A stretch of 64,000 bases of DNA from Bacteroides sp. An322 (GCF_002161765.1 NZ_NFIN01000009.1:1-64000), one strand, 5' to 3'; numbered from the stretch's first letter, positions 1 to 7,645 are shown. Translations and numbers: made by a program. The notes: generated by a model from the sequence alone, not told the origin.

Positions 1-49
1 AATTGGCAAAAAAATTGTACAAAATCGTATATCGATAAAAATATTTTTA

Positions 50-57
50 TACCTTTG
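50..57 (+). promoter_or_regulatory. Bacteroidales -7 promoter box upstream of the UpxY-like gene
   Basis: TACCTTTG matches the Bacteroides sigma-ABfr -7 consensus TAnnTTTG. No convincing -33 TTTG box is seen 19-21 bases upstream. Transcription from here would leave a leader of about 180 bases before the UpxY-like gene at 240. Confidence 0.6.
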
Positions 58-66
58 CATTAAAAT

Positions 67-114
67 ATCGTCTCATAGTAAGAGATATGTATCATCTCAT
101 AGTAAGAGATAGTA
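67..114. repeat. Two tandem copies of a 24-bp repeat in the upxY leader
   Basis: The 16-mer TCTCATAGTAAGAGAT occurs at 71-86 and again at 95-110, inside a 24-base period (67-90 and 91-114) that differs at only a few edge bases. Each copy has a TCTC/GAGA dyad. It lies just downstream of the -7 box, so it would be transcribed in the leader. It could be an RNA hairpin pair or protein-binding sites; function unknown. Confidence 0.7.
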
Positions 115-239
115 TTCATCTGGAAAATTTGTATTTCTTAATGCAAATTTCAAGAAGTAGGGGAATAATATTTGTAACTGCTTGTGCTTTAATTGTTTAA
201 TGGTACTTGCAGGATTAGTAGAATTGTCTTTAAGTAAAG

Positions 240-836
240 ATGGATGAGTCTTGTGACAATATAGGCAAACGGTTAGAGTGGTCTTCAGAAGTCCTTCCAT
301 TAGTAACAAATAAGTTGAAGAAATGGTTCGTTATGCGTGACTTGAAGCGTTGGAATGCTCAATGTCCGGCATATAAACAGCTTCAAGACTTGGGGATTAC
401 CGTGTTTACGCCTATGATATGGAAATTGATTCAGATTCATGGGAAACGGATACGTAAGCAAGTTCCCTTTATGCAAGATATGCTTTTCGTTTTTGACTCA
501 CGGCAAGTGATAGACCCTATCGTTGAACGGATACCGACATTGCAATACCGTTTTTTGCGGGGCACGTATTGCGAGCCGATGACTGTCAGGAACGAAGATA
601 TGGAACGTTTTATCAAAGCGGTAGATTCAGATGAAAATCCGCGTTACTATACTCCCGAAGAACTGACTCCAGCTATGGTAGGCAAGAAAGTGCGTGTTAT
701 AGGCGGTCCGTTAGACAATTACGAAGGGCGGTTGCAGAAAATGCAAGGTTCGCGGACGAAGCGGCTGTTTGTAGAACTTCCCTCCCTGCTTGCCGTTTCG
801 GTTGAGGTAAATCCCGAATACATTCAGTTTGTTTGA
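240..836 (+). CDS. UpxY-like NusG-family transcription antiterminator
   Basis: 198 residues. An N-terminal NusG-like domain (about residues 20-130, beginning with the KKWFVMRDLKRW stretch) is followed by a C-terminal KOW-like segment (GKKVRVIGGPLDNYEG, about 145-165). This is the layout of Bacteroides UpxY proteins, which bind RNA polymerase and stop premature termination in the 5' leader of their own capsule operon. The start at 240 is the first ATG after the leader. Unusually, about 2.3 kb of toxin-antitoxin-like genes separates it from the polysaccharide operon at 3166, and no UpxZ-like gene follows. Family assignment is firm; the target operon is inferred from context. Confidence 0.88.
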   Translation: MDESCDNIGKRLEWSSEVLPLVTNKLKKWFVMRDLKRWNAQCPAYKQLQDLGITVFTPMIWKLIQIHGKRIRKQVPFMQDMLFVFDSRQVIDPIVERIPTLQYRFLRGTYCEPMTVRNEDMERFIKAVDSDENPRYYTPEELTPAMVGKKVRVIGGPLDNYEGRLQKMQGSRTKRLFVELPSLLAVSVEVNPEYIQFV

Positions 837-878
837 AGATTCGTGAAGAAATCAGTCGGATTTAATTTATTTTTTTCC

Positions 879-909
879 TTGCGGAAACGGAATAAAGCCG
901 TTATATTTG
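879..909 (+). promoter_or_regulatory. Promoter of the first toxin-antitoxin-like module
   Basis: TTG at 879-881 and TATATTTG at 902-909 are spaced by 20 bases, a close match to the Bacteroides -33/-7 promoter. The element is nearly the same as the one at 1489-1519, including the sequence between the boxes. Confidence 0.75.
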
Positions 910-939
910 CTTGGTGAAATGTAATAAGGAGAAAATAGT

Positions 940-1197
940 ATGGGTACTACAGCGTTATATTCCGAAAAATCCACAAGTTCTAATATGTATTGGAATCTGC
1001 TTAAGAATTTAAGTTCGGATGTCAAGCTTGATTTGATAGCGAGATTATCTAATTCTTTGTTGAATCAGGATAAACCTGCAGAGGATAGCCAATGGGCTTC
1101 TGCTTTTGCAGGGAAATGGATAGATGCCCGTAGTGCGGAAGAAATTATAGATGATATTCGTGAATCACGTACGTCTAACGAAGAAATTGATTTATGA
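940..1197 (+). CDS. Putative antitoxin of a PIN-toxin module
   Basis: 85 residues, acidic towards the C terminus, with no domain I can name. The stop codon overlaps the ATG of the PIN-domain remnant by ATGA, the usual translational coupling of antitoxin and VapC-type toxin genes in Bacteroidales. The middle (FAGKWIDARSAEEIIDDIRESR, in part) resembles short antitoxin tails that wrap the PIN partner. It has its own promoter at 879-909. The antitoxin role is inferred from size, order and overlap. It now has no intact toxin partner here. Confidence 0.65.
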   Translation: MGTTALYSEKSTSSNMYWNLLKNLSSDVKLDLIARLSNSLLNQDKPAEDSQWASAFAGKWIDARSAEEIIDDIRESRTSNEEIDL

Positions 1198-1477
1198 AAC
1201 AGTATTTGTTAGATACCAGTATTTGCGTATTTCTGTTCCGTAATAAATTCGGAATAAAAGAATGTTTGGAAAAAATAGGTAAATCTCAATGCTATATATC
1301 AGAAATCACAATTGCAGAATTGACATACGGTGCTTATAAGAGCAATCGAGTGAATGAGAATTTGCATTATTGATTGCCGCTTCAGCCCGTGTGCGTGATT
1401 TGATTTTGGTGGCAGATAATGTGAGGCATTTCCAGAATATCTCTGGTCTTGAGGTGGAAAATTGGGTCAAAAGATAA
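1194..1477 (+). pseudogene. VapC-like PIN-domain toxin, internally deleted
   Basis: The first frame starts MKQYLLDTSICVFLF with the PIN N-terminal Asp (LLDTS) and ISEITIAELTYG, and stops at 1371-1373 after 59 codons. From about 1373 another frame continues with RDLILVADNVRHF and ends VENWVKR at 1477, which is the normal C terminus of this VapC family. The normal toxin is about 130 residues, so roughly 40 central codons, including the second catalytic acidic cluster, are missing and the reading frame is shifted. The product should be inactive. The upstream antitoxin gene remains open. Confidence 0.8.
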
Positions 1478-1488
1478 TGGTATTCCTC

Positions 1489-1519
1489 TTGCGGAAATGG
1501 AATAAAATCGTTATATTTG
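1489..1519 (+). promoter_or_regulatory. Promoter of the nucleotidyltransferase/HEPN pair
   Basis: TTG at 1489-1491 and TATATTTG at 1512-1519 with 20 bases between. The whole element is almost identical to that at 879-909, so the two modules carry copies of one promoter. Confidence 0.75.
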
Positions 1520-1541
1520 CTTGTCATTAATTATAAATCCT

Positions 1542-1865
1542 ATGGCAACCGATAAGACTAAAATATTGTCCTTGATGAAAGAGACTTTGAAGAAAGTCCT
1601 TCCTCCGGGCGGACATGCTTTCTTGTATGGCTCTCAAGCGAGAGGCGATGCCCGTGCGGATTCCGATTGGGACGTGTTGATATTATTGGACAAGCCCAAA
1701 GTGGAGGCGGAAGACTATGATAATGTGTCCTATCCGTTGGTTGAGCTGGGCTGGTCTCTGAACGAATGCATCAGTCCGGTCATTTATACCGTAAAGGATT
1801 GGATGAGGTATCATTTCACTCCATATTTCCATAATGTAAAAGAGGAAGGAATACAATTGGTATGA
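1542..1865 (+). CDS. MNT-type nucleotidyltransferase domain protein (MntA-like antitoxin)
   Basis: 107 residues from the ATG at 1542, chosen because an upstream TTG in frame lies inside the promoter region. It carries the minimal nucleotidyltransferase signature GSQARGDARADSDWDV (about residues 30-45), with the metal-binding Asp pair in SDWD. It overlaps the HEPN gene at 1862 by ATGA. In the MntA/HepT type of toxin-antitoxin system this protein adds AMP to the HEPN toxin and silences it. Family is clear; antitoxin activity is inferred from the pairing. Confidence 0.82.
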   Translation: MATDKTKILSLMKETLKKVLPPGGHAFLYGSQARGDARADSDWDVLILLDKPKVEAEDYDNVSYPLVELGWSLNECISPVIYTVKDWMRYHFTPYFHNVKEEGIQLV

Positions 1866-2263
1866 GCATGAATGCAGAAGATATAAAAGCCGTAGTGATT
1901 TATCGGAAGGAAAAAGCGTATGTGACATTGCGAGAAGCTGAAGATATGATTGCAACTGAGCATTGGAATTTGGCGATGCAGCGTCTGTATTATGCGTGTT
2001 TCTATATGGCTTCAGCGTTACTGATAAGTGCCGGGATAAAAGCCCATACACATAATGGTGTAATAGGTCAGTTAGGCTTGAATTATGTGTCTAAGGGTCA
2101 TTTGACAAAAGAAGAAGGACGTTTGTATTCTCGTCTGTTACAGAATCGGATTACTGGAGATTATAATGATTTTTTCGATTTCGAAAGCGAAGACGTGTTG
2201 CCTCTTATAAAGCCGGTAAAGAATTTGCTTGCCCATTTGGATGATTTGATAAAGTTAGATTGA
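1862..2263 (+). CDS. HEPN-domain protein (HepT-like toxin partner)
   Basis: 133 residues, mostly helical, with the HEPN core (residues 20-125): a YYACFYMASALLIS helix and a late helix carrying RITGDYNDF. HEPN RNases use an Arg-x4-6-His motif. Here the Arg is present but the expected His position holds Asp or Asn, as in the HEPN subfamily usually found beside a nucleotidyltransferase. It overlaps the preceding gene by four bases, so the two are translated together. Expected role: RNase toxin or nucleic-acid-binding half of an MNT/HEPN pair; catalytic competence is uncertain because of the missing His. Confidence 0.82.
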   Translation: MSMNAEDIKAVVIYRKEKAYVTLREAEDMIATEHWNLAMQRLYYACFYMASALLISAGIKAHTHNGVIGQLGLNYVSKGHLTKEEGRLYSRLLQNRITGDYNDFFDFESEDVLPLIKPVKNLLAHLDDLIKLD

Positions 2264-2271
2264 TTTCGGTT

Positions 2272-2297
2272 TTGCAGAAATAAAGCCGTTATTTTTG
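2272..2297 (+). promoter_or_regulatory. Degenerate copy of the module promoter
   Basis: TTGCAGAAA followed by TAAAGCCG and TATTTTTG (2290-2297) aligns with the promoters at 879 and 1489 except for five missing bases between the boxes. The spacing is therefore 15 rather than 20, which would probably weaken it. It precedes the module at 2320. Confidence 0.5.
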
Positions 2298-2319
2298 TAG
2301 TAAAAGGGAGGAAAGGAAA

Positions 2320-2706
2320 ATGAAAGAATATAAGGAAACCGTTCATATTGACGGACAGGTGAATGAACCTGCCGCATCATATTCCGCGTCCGTTCCGCAA
2401 GAAACGGTCATTCCCGGGTTTTCCGATGAAATCCTGAACGAGCTTTTGCGGCAAAAAGAAAGTGTGAAACTGATGCTCATTCATAAACTTGCTGAAAGTA
2501 TGATGGACAATCGTTATGCGGAGAAATCTGTCGCATTAGAGGAAACAGGAAACAAGGATTTGAGGGAAGCTAAGCGGAGATATGTTCAAAAGAAATACGG
2601 CTTGTCGGAAAGTTTGACTCGCCTGATAGGTGTATTGCCACAGGATGGAGATGATGATTGGAAGGATGCAAAACTGGCATATCTGGAAGAAAAATACGGA
2701 AAATGA
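2320..2706 (+). CDS. Putative antitoxin of a second PIN-toxin module
   Basis: 128 residues, highly charged. Two similar segments near the C terminus (DLREAKRRYVQKKYG about 88-102 and DDWKDAKLAYLEEKYG about 112-127) look like an internal duplication. The next gene, eight bases downstream, starts with the N terminus of a PIN-domain toxin. I infer an antitoxin role from that order and from similar Bacteroidales pairs; there is no named domain I can point to. Confidence 0.6.
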   Translation: MKEYKETVHIDGQVNEPAASYSASVPQETVIPGFSDEILNELLRQKESVKLMLIHKLAESMMDNRYAEKSVALEETGNKDLREAKRRYVQKKYGLSESLTRLIGVLPQDGDDDWKDAKLAYLEEKYGK

Positions 2707-2713
2707 GGCTTAG

Positions 2714-2908
2714 ATGAAACTGTTTTTAGATACAAATATTATAATGGATTTTGTGAAATGTCGGGAACCTTTTATATATGAGGCTCTGCCTCTTATTCAA
2801 CAAGGCGAAAAAGGCATTCATCAGTTGTTCATTTCAGATTTGACTTTTTCAGACATACCGGTATATACTCCTGCCGAGTTTATGGAAAATCCTTTATTTA
2901 CCGAATAG
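2714..2908 (+). pseudogene. PIN-domain toxin with an in-frame internal deletion
   Basis: 64 residues remain open. The first 45 are a good PIN N terminus (MKLFLDTNIIMDFV, with the first catalytic Asp, and QLFISDLTF). The last 19 are the characteristic PIN C terminus (SDIPVYTPAEFM). The central 70 or so residues with the other acidic catalytic positions are missing, yet the frame is kept. The join falls at LTF/SDIPV, where parental sequences of this family tend to have FS in both places, so short-homology deletion is plausible. The product is very unlikely to be an active RNase. Confidence 0.75.
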
Positions 2909-2965
2909 ATTCCGAACAAATTTAAAACGCTTCCGAACCCGTTTCCTTTTCCCTTTCATCCGGTT

Positions 2966-2973
2966 TACTTTTG
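2966..2973 (+). promoter_or_regulatory. Likely -7 box of the polysaccharide operon
   Basis: TACTTTTG fits TAnnTTTG and is the best promoter match ahead of the flippase gene. It leaves a leader of about 185 bases, the length and position in which UpxY-type regulation acts. The -33 element is weak. Confidence 0.55.
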
Positions 2974-2995
2974 CATTACCAATCAACGGTAATGC
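2973..2995. repeat. Perfect 8-bp inverted repeat at the start of the operon leader
   Basis: GCATTACC (2973-2980) pairs with GGTAATGC (2988-2995) across a seven-base loop. It starts at the last base of the -7 box and so would sit at the very 5' end of the transcript, or could be a binding site on DNA. Confidence 0.6.
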
Positions 2996-3125
2996 GGTCT
3001 ATGACATTTTGTAACACCGGTCCGAAAGCATCAAATAGTAATGTCATCTAAGGGAGTAGCGCGAAGGATTTCGTGTACATTAGCTTATAATTTCAAAGAA
3101 ACTTGATTGGTAAATTGTTTTGTTG

Positions 3126-3145
3126 AGCCTTGGTGAAGGCTTTTT
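3126..3145 (+). terminator. Intrinsic terminator in the leader, likely attenuator
   Basis: AGCCTT (3126-3131), loop GGTG, AAGGCT (3136-3141), then a short T run. It lies 20 bases before the first structural gene of the polysaccharide operon. A terminator placed here would end transcripts before wzx unless an antiterminator such as the UpxY-like protein acts. Confidence 0.6.
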
Positions 3146-3165
3146 ATTAATGAAATAAAATCAGG

Positions 3166-4605
3166 ATGTCGTCTCTGAAAGAAAAGACCGTAAAGGGGGT
3201 GATGTGGAGCAGCATTGACCGTTTCTCCACGCAGGGAATACAGTTCGTGTTCAGCATTCTGATAGCTCGTTTGCTCCTTCCTTCCGATTATGGAGCGGTG
3301 GCGATGTTGAACATCTTCTTGGCTATTTCGCAGACATTCATTGACAGTGGATTCAGTACGGCTCTTATTCGTAAATTAGACAGGACGGAAACGGATTTTT
3401 GTACAGTCTTTTATTTCAATATTGTTGTAGGGCTTTTTTTCTATATAGTCCTTTGGCTTGCGTCTCCTTATATAGCCGCCTTTTACGAGATACCTTTATT
3501 GGAAGACATTACTAAGGTAGTTGCTTTGACTTTTGTGTTCTCTTCCTTTTCAGGGATTCAGAATGCCAAGCTTTCCATTGCTATTGACTTTCAGACCAGA
3601 GCGAAAATATCGGTGACTGTAACCTTGTTTACAGGTGTTGTAGGATTATGGATGGCTTATAGTGGTTATGGTGTATGGGCATTGGTCGTACAATCGGTTT
3701 TCTCATCCTTGTTGCGTACCGTATTGTTATGGGTATTTGTCAGGTGGGTTCCACGACTGGTGTTTTCATGGAGGTCCTTTAAGGAAATGTTCTCGTTCGG
3801 TTCCAAACTGCTTGCCTCAGGCTTGCTTGATACCGTTTATGGAAATGTATATACTCTGGTGATAGGAAAATTCTTTTCGTCCGCTACGTTGGGATTTTAT
3901 GGACGTGCCGGAAGTTTTGTGCAGTTTCCTTCCTCTAACCTGACAGGAGTGCTCCAAGGGGTTACTTTTCCTGTGTTGTGTTCTATCCAGAACGAAACAG
4001 AACGGCTGGCAAGTGTCTATAAGCGGTTTTTGCGTATGTCGGCTTTCATCATCTTTCCTTTGATGGTAGGTCTGGCTGCGGTGGCTGATCCGTTGGTGCG
4101 GATTCTGCTGACGGACAAGTGGGAGGGTACCATTTATTTGTTGCAGATTTTATGTTTTTCCTCAATGTGGTATCCTATCCATGCCATTAACTTGAGTTTG
4201 TTGCAGGTGAAGGGCCGTTCGGATTTCTTCCTGAAACTGGAGATTATAAAGAAAGTTCAAGGTGTGATCGTATTGTGCGTTACGCTTCCTATGGGAATCG
4301 TGGCAATGTGTTACGGTGGCATAGTCTCTTCTTTGTTGTGTCTGGTCTATAATACATATTACACCCGGAAACTGATAGGTTACGGCTATGCGGCCCAGAT
4401 GAAGGATTTGCTGCATATCCTTGTTCATTCTCTTGTGATGGGTGCCGGAGTATGGTGCATTGTGCAGGTGTTCGATTCATTGTGGCTGCAACTGGTGGTC
4501 GGTATCCTGTCGGGAGCGGTCTATTATATTGCCGGAGCGCATTTCCTTCGTTTCGAGGAGTTGGATGAGGTGATTTCTTTGGTGCAGAAAAAAGGTAAGA
4601 ATTAA
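3166..4605 (+). CDS. Wzx-type polysaccharide flippase (MOP superfamily)
   Basis: 479 residues, about 12-14 hydrophobic helices along the whole length, with the WzxC/polysaccharide-transport N terminus (VKGVMWSSIDRFSTQGIQF; SILIARLLLPSDYG at about 35). It is expected to flip undecaprenyl-pyrophosphate-linked repeat units across the inner membrane for polymerisation by the Wzy-like protein encoded at 17996. Length is normal for the family. It is the first structural gene of the operon, and the next gene follows after five bases. Confidence 0.9.
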   Translation: MSSLKEKTVKGVMWSSIDRFSTQGIQFVFSILIARLLLPSDYGAVAMLNIFLAISQTFIDSGFSTALIRKLDRTETDFCTVFYFNIVVGLFFYIVLWLASPYIAAFYEIPLLEDITKVVALTFVFSSFSGIQNAKLSIAIDFQTRAKISVTVTLFTGVVGLWMAYSGYGVWALVVQSVFSSLLRTVLLWVFVRWVPRLVFSWRSFKEMFSFGSKLLASGLLDTVYGNVYTLVIGKFFSSATLGFYGRAGSFVQFPSSNLTGVLQGVTFPVLCSIQNETERLASVYKRFLRMSAFIIFPLMVGLAAVADPLVRILLTDKWEGTIYLLQILCFSSMWYPIHAINLSLLQVKGRSDFFLKLEIIKKVQGVIVLCVTLPMGIVAMCYGGIVSSLLCLVYNTYYTRKLIGYGYAAQMKDLLHILVHSLVMGAGVWCIVQVFDSLWLQLVVGILSGAVYYIAGAHFLRFEELDEVISLVQKKGKN

Positions 4606-4610
4606 GATAT

Positions 4611-5720
4611 ATGGAAGAGAAACTGATTACGGTGACATCTCCGCTGATGCCATCCTTAGATGAACTGAATGTCTATCTGCAGGACATTTGGAAACGGAAG
4701 TGGATAACCAATAACGGGCATTATCATCAGGAACTGGAAAAAGCCTTGTGCGAATACTTGGGTGTTCCTTTTATCAGTCTTTTTACAAACGGTACGCTTC
4801 CGTTGATTACGGCGTTGCAGGCCATGCGCATTACGGGAGAAGTGATTACTACGCCTTTCAGTTTTGTGGCCACCACCCATTCCTTGTGGTGGAACGGAAT
4901 AAAGCCGGTATTTGTGGATATTGATCCGGTGACATGTAATCTTGACCCTGACAAGGTAGAAGCGGCCATCACTCCGCGTACCACGGCTATCATGCCGGTA
5001 CATGTGTATGGTTATCCATGTGATACCAAGCGTATACAGGAAATAGCAGACAAATACGGATTGAAGGTCATCTATGACGCTGCCCATGCCTTTGGTGTGA
5101 AAGTGAACGGAGAAAGTATCCTGAATGCGGGTGACATGTCTACGCTGAGTTTTCATGCTACAAAGGTTTATAACACTGTTGAAGGCGGTGCGTTGGTGAT
5201 GCATGATGAGCAGACCAAGAAGCGTATTGATTACCTGAAGAACTTCGGTTTTGCCGGAGAGACGACAGTAGTGGCACCCGGCATCAATAGCAAGATGGAC
5301 GAGGTGCGTGCAGCATACGGCCTGATTAACTTGAAGCAAGTGGACAAGGCAATTGCAGCCCGTCATCATGTGGCAGACGCATACCGCAAGGCATTGAAGG
5401 ATGTTTCAGGCATCCGGTTCTTGGAAGATGTGCCAGGGGTGCGGCATAATTATGCCTATTTCCCGATATTCGTGGATGCGGAGCAGTATGGAATGACACG
5501 CGATGAGCTGTATTTCAAGATGAAAGAGCACCGCATATTAGGCAGACGCTACTTCTATCCGCTGATTAGCACCTTCTCTACTTATCGTGGACTGGAATCG
5601 GCTACACCGGATAATTTGCCTGTAGCAACAAAGGTAGCGGAACAGGTGATTTGTTTGCCGATGTATTATGGGTTGACGGATGCAGATGTTGAACGGATTA
5701 TAAAATTAATTGTAAAATGA
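4611..5720 (+). CDS. DegT/DnrJ/EryC1-family sugar aminotransferase (VioA-like)
   Basis: 369 residues. PLP-dependent fold with the Schiff-base lysine at K185 (SFHATKVYNTVEGG) and the ring-nitrogen Asp at D156 (VIYDAAHAFG). The N terminus KRKWITNNGHYHQELE is typical of enzymes that transaminate dTDP-4-keto-6-deoxyglucose to a 4-amino sugar. It overlaps the downstream PglD-like acyltransferase by four bases, matching the known aminotransferase/N-acyltransferase order of Qui4N-type pathways. The keto sugar must come from RmlA/RmlB-type enzymes elsewhere, as none lies in this window. The exact sugar is inference. Confidence 0.88.
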   Translation: MEEKLITVTSPLMPSLDELNVYLQDIWKRKWITNNGHYHQELEKALCEYLGVPFISLFTNGTLPLITALQAMRITGEVITTPFSFVATTHSLWWNGIKPVFVDIDPVTCNLDPDKVEAAITPRTTAIMPVHVYGYPCDTKRIQEIADKYGLKVIYDAAHAFGVKVNGESILNAGDMSTLSFHATKVYNTVEGGALVMHDEQTKKRIDYLKNFGFAGETTVVAPGINSKMDEVRAAYGLINLKQVDKAIAARHHVADAYRKALKDVSGIRFLEDVPGVRHNYAYFPIFVDAEQYGMTRDELYFKMKEHRILGRRYFYPLISTFSTYRGLESATPDNLPVATKVAEQVICLPMYYGLTDADVERIIKLIVK

Positions 5721-6349
5721 AGAATTTGTTAATAATCGGTGCTCGTGGTTTTGGTAGGGAAATTTATAATTTAGCAAAAGAGTGTGAGGGGTATAATACT
5801 GAATTTGTAATAAAAGGTTTTTTAGATGACAATGTAAAAGCTTTGGATGGATATTTGAATTATCCTCCTATTATTAGTTCAGTAGAAGATTATAAACCTG
5901 AAAGAGAAGATGTTTTTATTTGTGCATTAGGTGATGTGTATTATAAAAAGAAATATGTAGATATAATATTGTCAAAAGGAGGAAATTTTATTAATTTGAT
6001 ACATCCCACTGCATATATATCGTCTAATGTAGAAATAGGAATAGGATGTATTATAGGTAGGAATGTACAAATTTCATGTGACGTAAAGATAGGAAATTAT
6101 GTGACTTTACAAGTTTTTGTGGATATAGGTCATGATTGTATTATTGGTGATTTTTGTCATTTGAATTCTTATACTTTTATGGGGGGATATGTAGAGTTGG
6201 AAGATATGGTTACTTTACATACAGCTTCAATTATTCATCCTCATAAAAAAGTGGAATATGGCGGTGTAGTAGGAGCGGGTGCGTTTGTCATTCGCAATGT
6301 GAAGAATAATACATCAGTTTATGGTAATCCGGCAATTTTATTAAAATAG
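5717..6349 (+). CDS. PglD/NeuD-like sugar N- or O-acyltransferase (left-handed beta-helix)
   Basis: 210 residues. An N-terminal Rossmann-like part (LLIIGARGFGREIYNLA, residues 3-20) binds the sugar nucleotide, and a C-terminal run of hexapeptide repeats (about 95-200) forms the left-handed beta-helix. A catalytic His candidate lies in VDIGHDCIIGDF. Enzymes of this type acylate the 4-amino group made by the preceding aminotransferase, normally with acetyl-CoA. Here the next four genes build an acyl-ACP, so the donor may be a longer acyl group carried on the dedicated ACP. The gene is markedly AT-rich compared with the upstream pair, suggesting separate origin. Confidence 0.85.
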   Translation: MKNLLIIGARGFGREIYNLAKECEGYNTEFVIKGFLDDNVKALDGYLNYPPIISSVEDYKPEREDVFICALGDVYYKKKYVDIILSKGGNFINLIHPTAYISSNVEIGIGCIIGRNVQISCDVKIGNYVTLQVFVDIGHDCIIGDFCHLNSYTFMGGYVELEDMVTLHTASIIHPHKKVEYGGVVGAGAFVIRNVKNNTSVYGNPAILLK

Positions 6350-6360
6350 AAATAAAGAAT

Positions 6361-6591
6361 ATGGAACTAAAAGATTTTATTGAAAATTTTGCAGCACAAT
6401 TTGATGAAACTGATGCTGCTGAAATCCAACCTGATACTAATTTTAAACAATTAAGTGAATGGTCATCATTGATAGCTTTATCTATTATTGCTATGGTTGA
6501 TGAGGAATACGATGTGCGTGTCAAAGGTGATGATATTCGTTCAGCAGAAACGATAAAAGATTTGTATGATATTGTAAGAAATAGAATGTAA
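6361..6591 (+). CDS. Dedicated acyl carrier protein
   Basis: 76 residues, acidic, with a four-helix ACP pattern. The phosphopantetheine site reads EWSSLIAL, with Ser36 before Leu37 in the place of the DSL motif (Asp replaced by Ser). This is common in ACPs of sugar-modification clusters and differs from housekeeping AcpP. Its stop overlaps the next ATG by one base (TAATG), so it is co-translated with the KAS III. It should carry the acyl chain made by the neighbouring enzymes. Confidence 0.88.
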   Translation: MELKDFIENFAAQFDETDAAEIQPDTNFKQLSEWSSLIALSIIAMVDEEYDVRVKGDDIRSAETIKDLYDIVRNRM

Positions 6592-7643
6592 TGGCTTTCT
6601 TAGAATTAAAAAATGTCACGGTAAAAGGTATTGCAGCTTGTGTACCAAAAAATCTGGAGTTGAATGAAGATATTTATTCTCGATGGGGGAATTATGAAGA
6701 ATTCTTTCGTACGACAGGAATAGAAAAACGTCATAAAGCACCTGTAGATATATGTACTTCTGATTTATGTATAGCTGCTGCCGAGAATTTGATAAAAGAA
6801 CTTCATTGGGATAAATCAGAGATAGATACAGTTGTATTTGTAAGTCAAACCCCTGATTATATTTTGCCTGCTACATCTTGTATTATTCAAAATCGGTTGG
6901 GACTAAGTGAAAGATGTTACACTTTGGATATATCTTTGGGATGTTCCGGATGGGTTTACGCATTAAGTGTGATTTCTGCTTTAATGCAAAATGGTAATTT
7001 AAAAAAAGGATTACTGTTAGCTGGAGATACTGCTCTGAAATATTGTTCTCCCGAAGACAAAAGTACTTATCCTCTTTTTGGAGATGCCGGTTCTGCCACA
7101 GCTTTGGAATATGACAATGAAACTTCTCCTATGTATTATAATATGAATACAGATGGTTCAGGTTTTGAAGCTATTATTATTCGGGATGGAGGGAGTCGCA
7201 ATGGTATAACAAAAGACTCTTTGATAAACCAATCTTACGGTGAAGGAGTAATTCGTAGCAGATTGGATACAGAATTGGATGGTATGAGCGTTTTTTCCTT
7301 TGGTATATCAAAAGCCCCTCAAGTTGTGAATGATTTATTGGCTCATTTTGAACTAAACAAAGAGGCAGTAGATTGTTTTACCTTTCATCAAGCCAACTTA
7401 TTTATGAATGAAAAGATTCGTAAAAAATTGAAGTTACCTGTAGAAAAAGTGCCTTATAGCTTAAAGGACTTTGGTAATACAAGTTCTGCTTCCATTCCGT
7501 TGACATTGCTTACACAACTTTCCAATCGCCTGAAATCAGAGAAGTTAAAGCATATAGCTTGTGGTTTTGGTGTTGGGCTGTCTTGGGGGGCTGTATCTTT
7601 TGAAACAAACCGAATTGTATGTCCTAATTTAATATTGTTGTAA
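6591..7643 (+). CDS. 3-oxoacyl-ACP synthase III-like (FabH family), first copy
   Basis: 350 residues, normal KAS III length. The thiolase-fold triad is complete: Cys118 (LGCSGW), His266 (FHQAN) and Asn296 (FGNTSSAS). It should condense an acyl-CoA or acyl-ACP starter with malonyl-ACP to a 3-oxoacyl product, or in this family move an acyl group between carriers. Directly coupled to the ACP gene and followed after two bases by the SDR reductase. Its place in a polysaccharide locus argues for a glycan-decorating role rather than membrane lipid synthesis. Confidence 0.87.
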   Translation: MAFLELKNVTVKGIAACVPKNLELNEDIYSRWGNYEEFFRTTGIEKRHKAPVDICTSDLCIAAAENLIKELHWDKSEIDTVVFVSQTPDYILPATSCIIQNRLGLSERCYTLDISLGCSGWVYALSVISALMQNGNLKKGLLLAGDTALKYCSPEDKSTYPLFGDAGSATALEYDNETSPMYYNMNTDGSGFEAIIIRDGGSRNGITKDSLINQSYGEGVIRSRLDTELDGMSVFSFGISKAPQVVNDLLAHFELNKEAVDCFTFHQANLFMNEKIRKKLKLPVEKVPYSLKDFGNTSSASIPLTLLTQLSNRLKSEKLKHIACGFGVGLSWGAVSFETNRIVCPNLILL

Positions 7644-7645
7644 TT

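Noticed and set aside
1-120. Invertible capsule promoter
   Set aside because: Only direct repeats with short dyads are visible; no inverted partner is present inside the window, so inversion cannot be supported.
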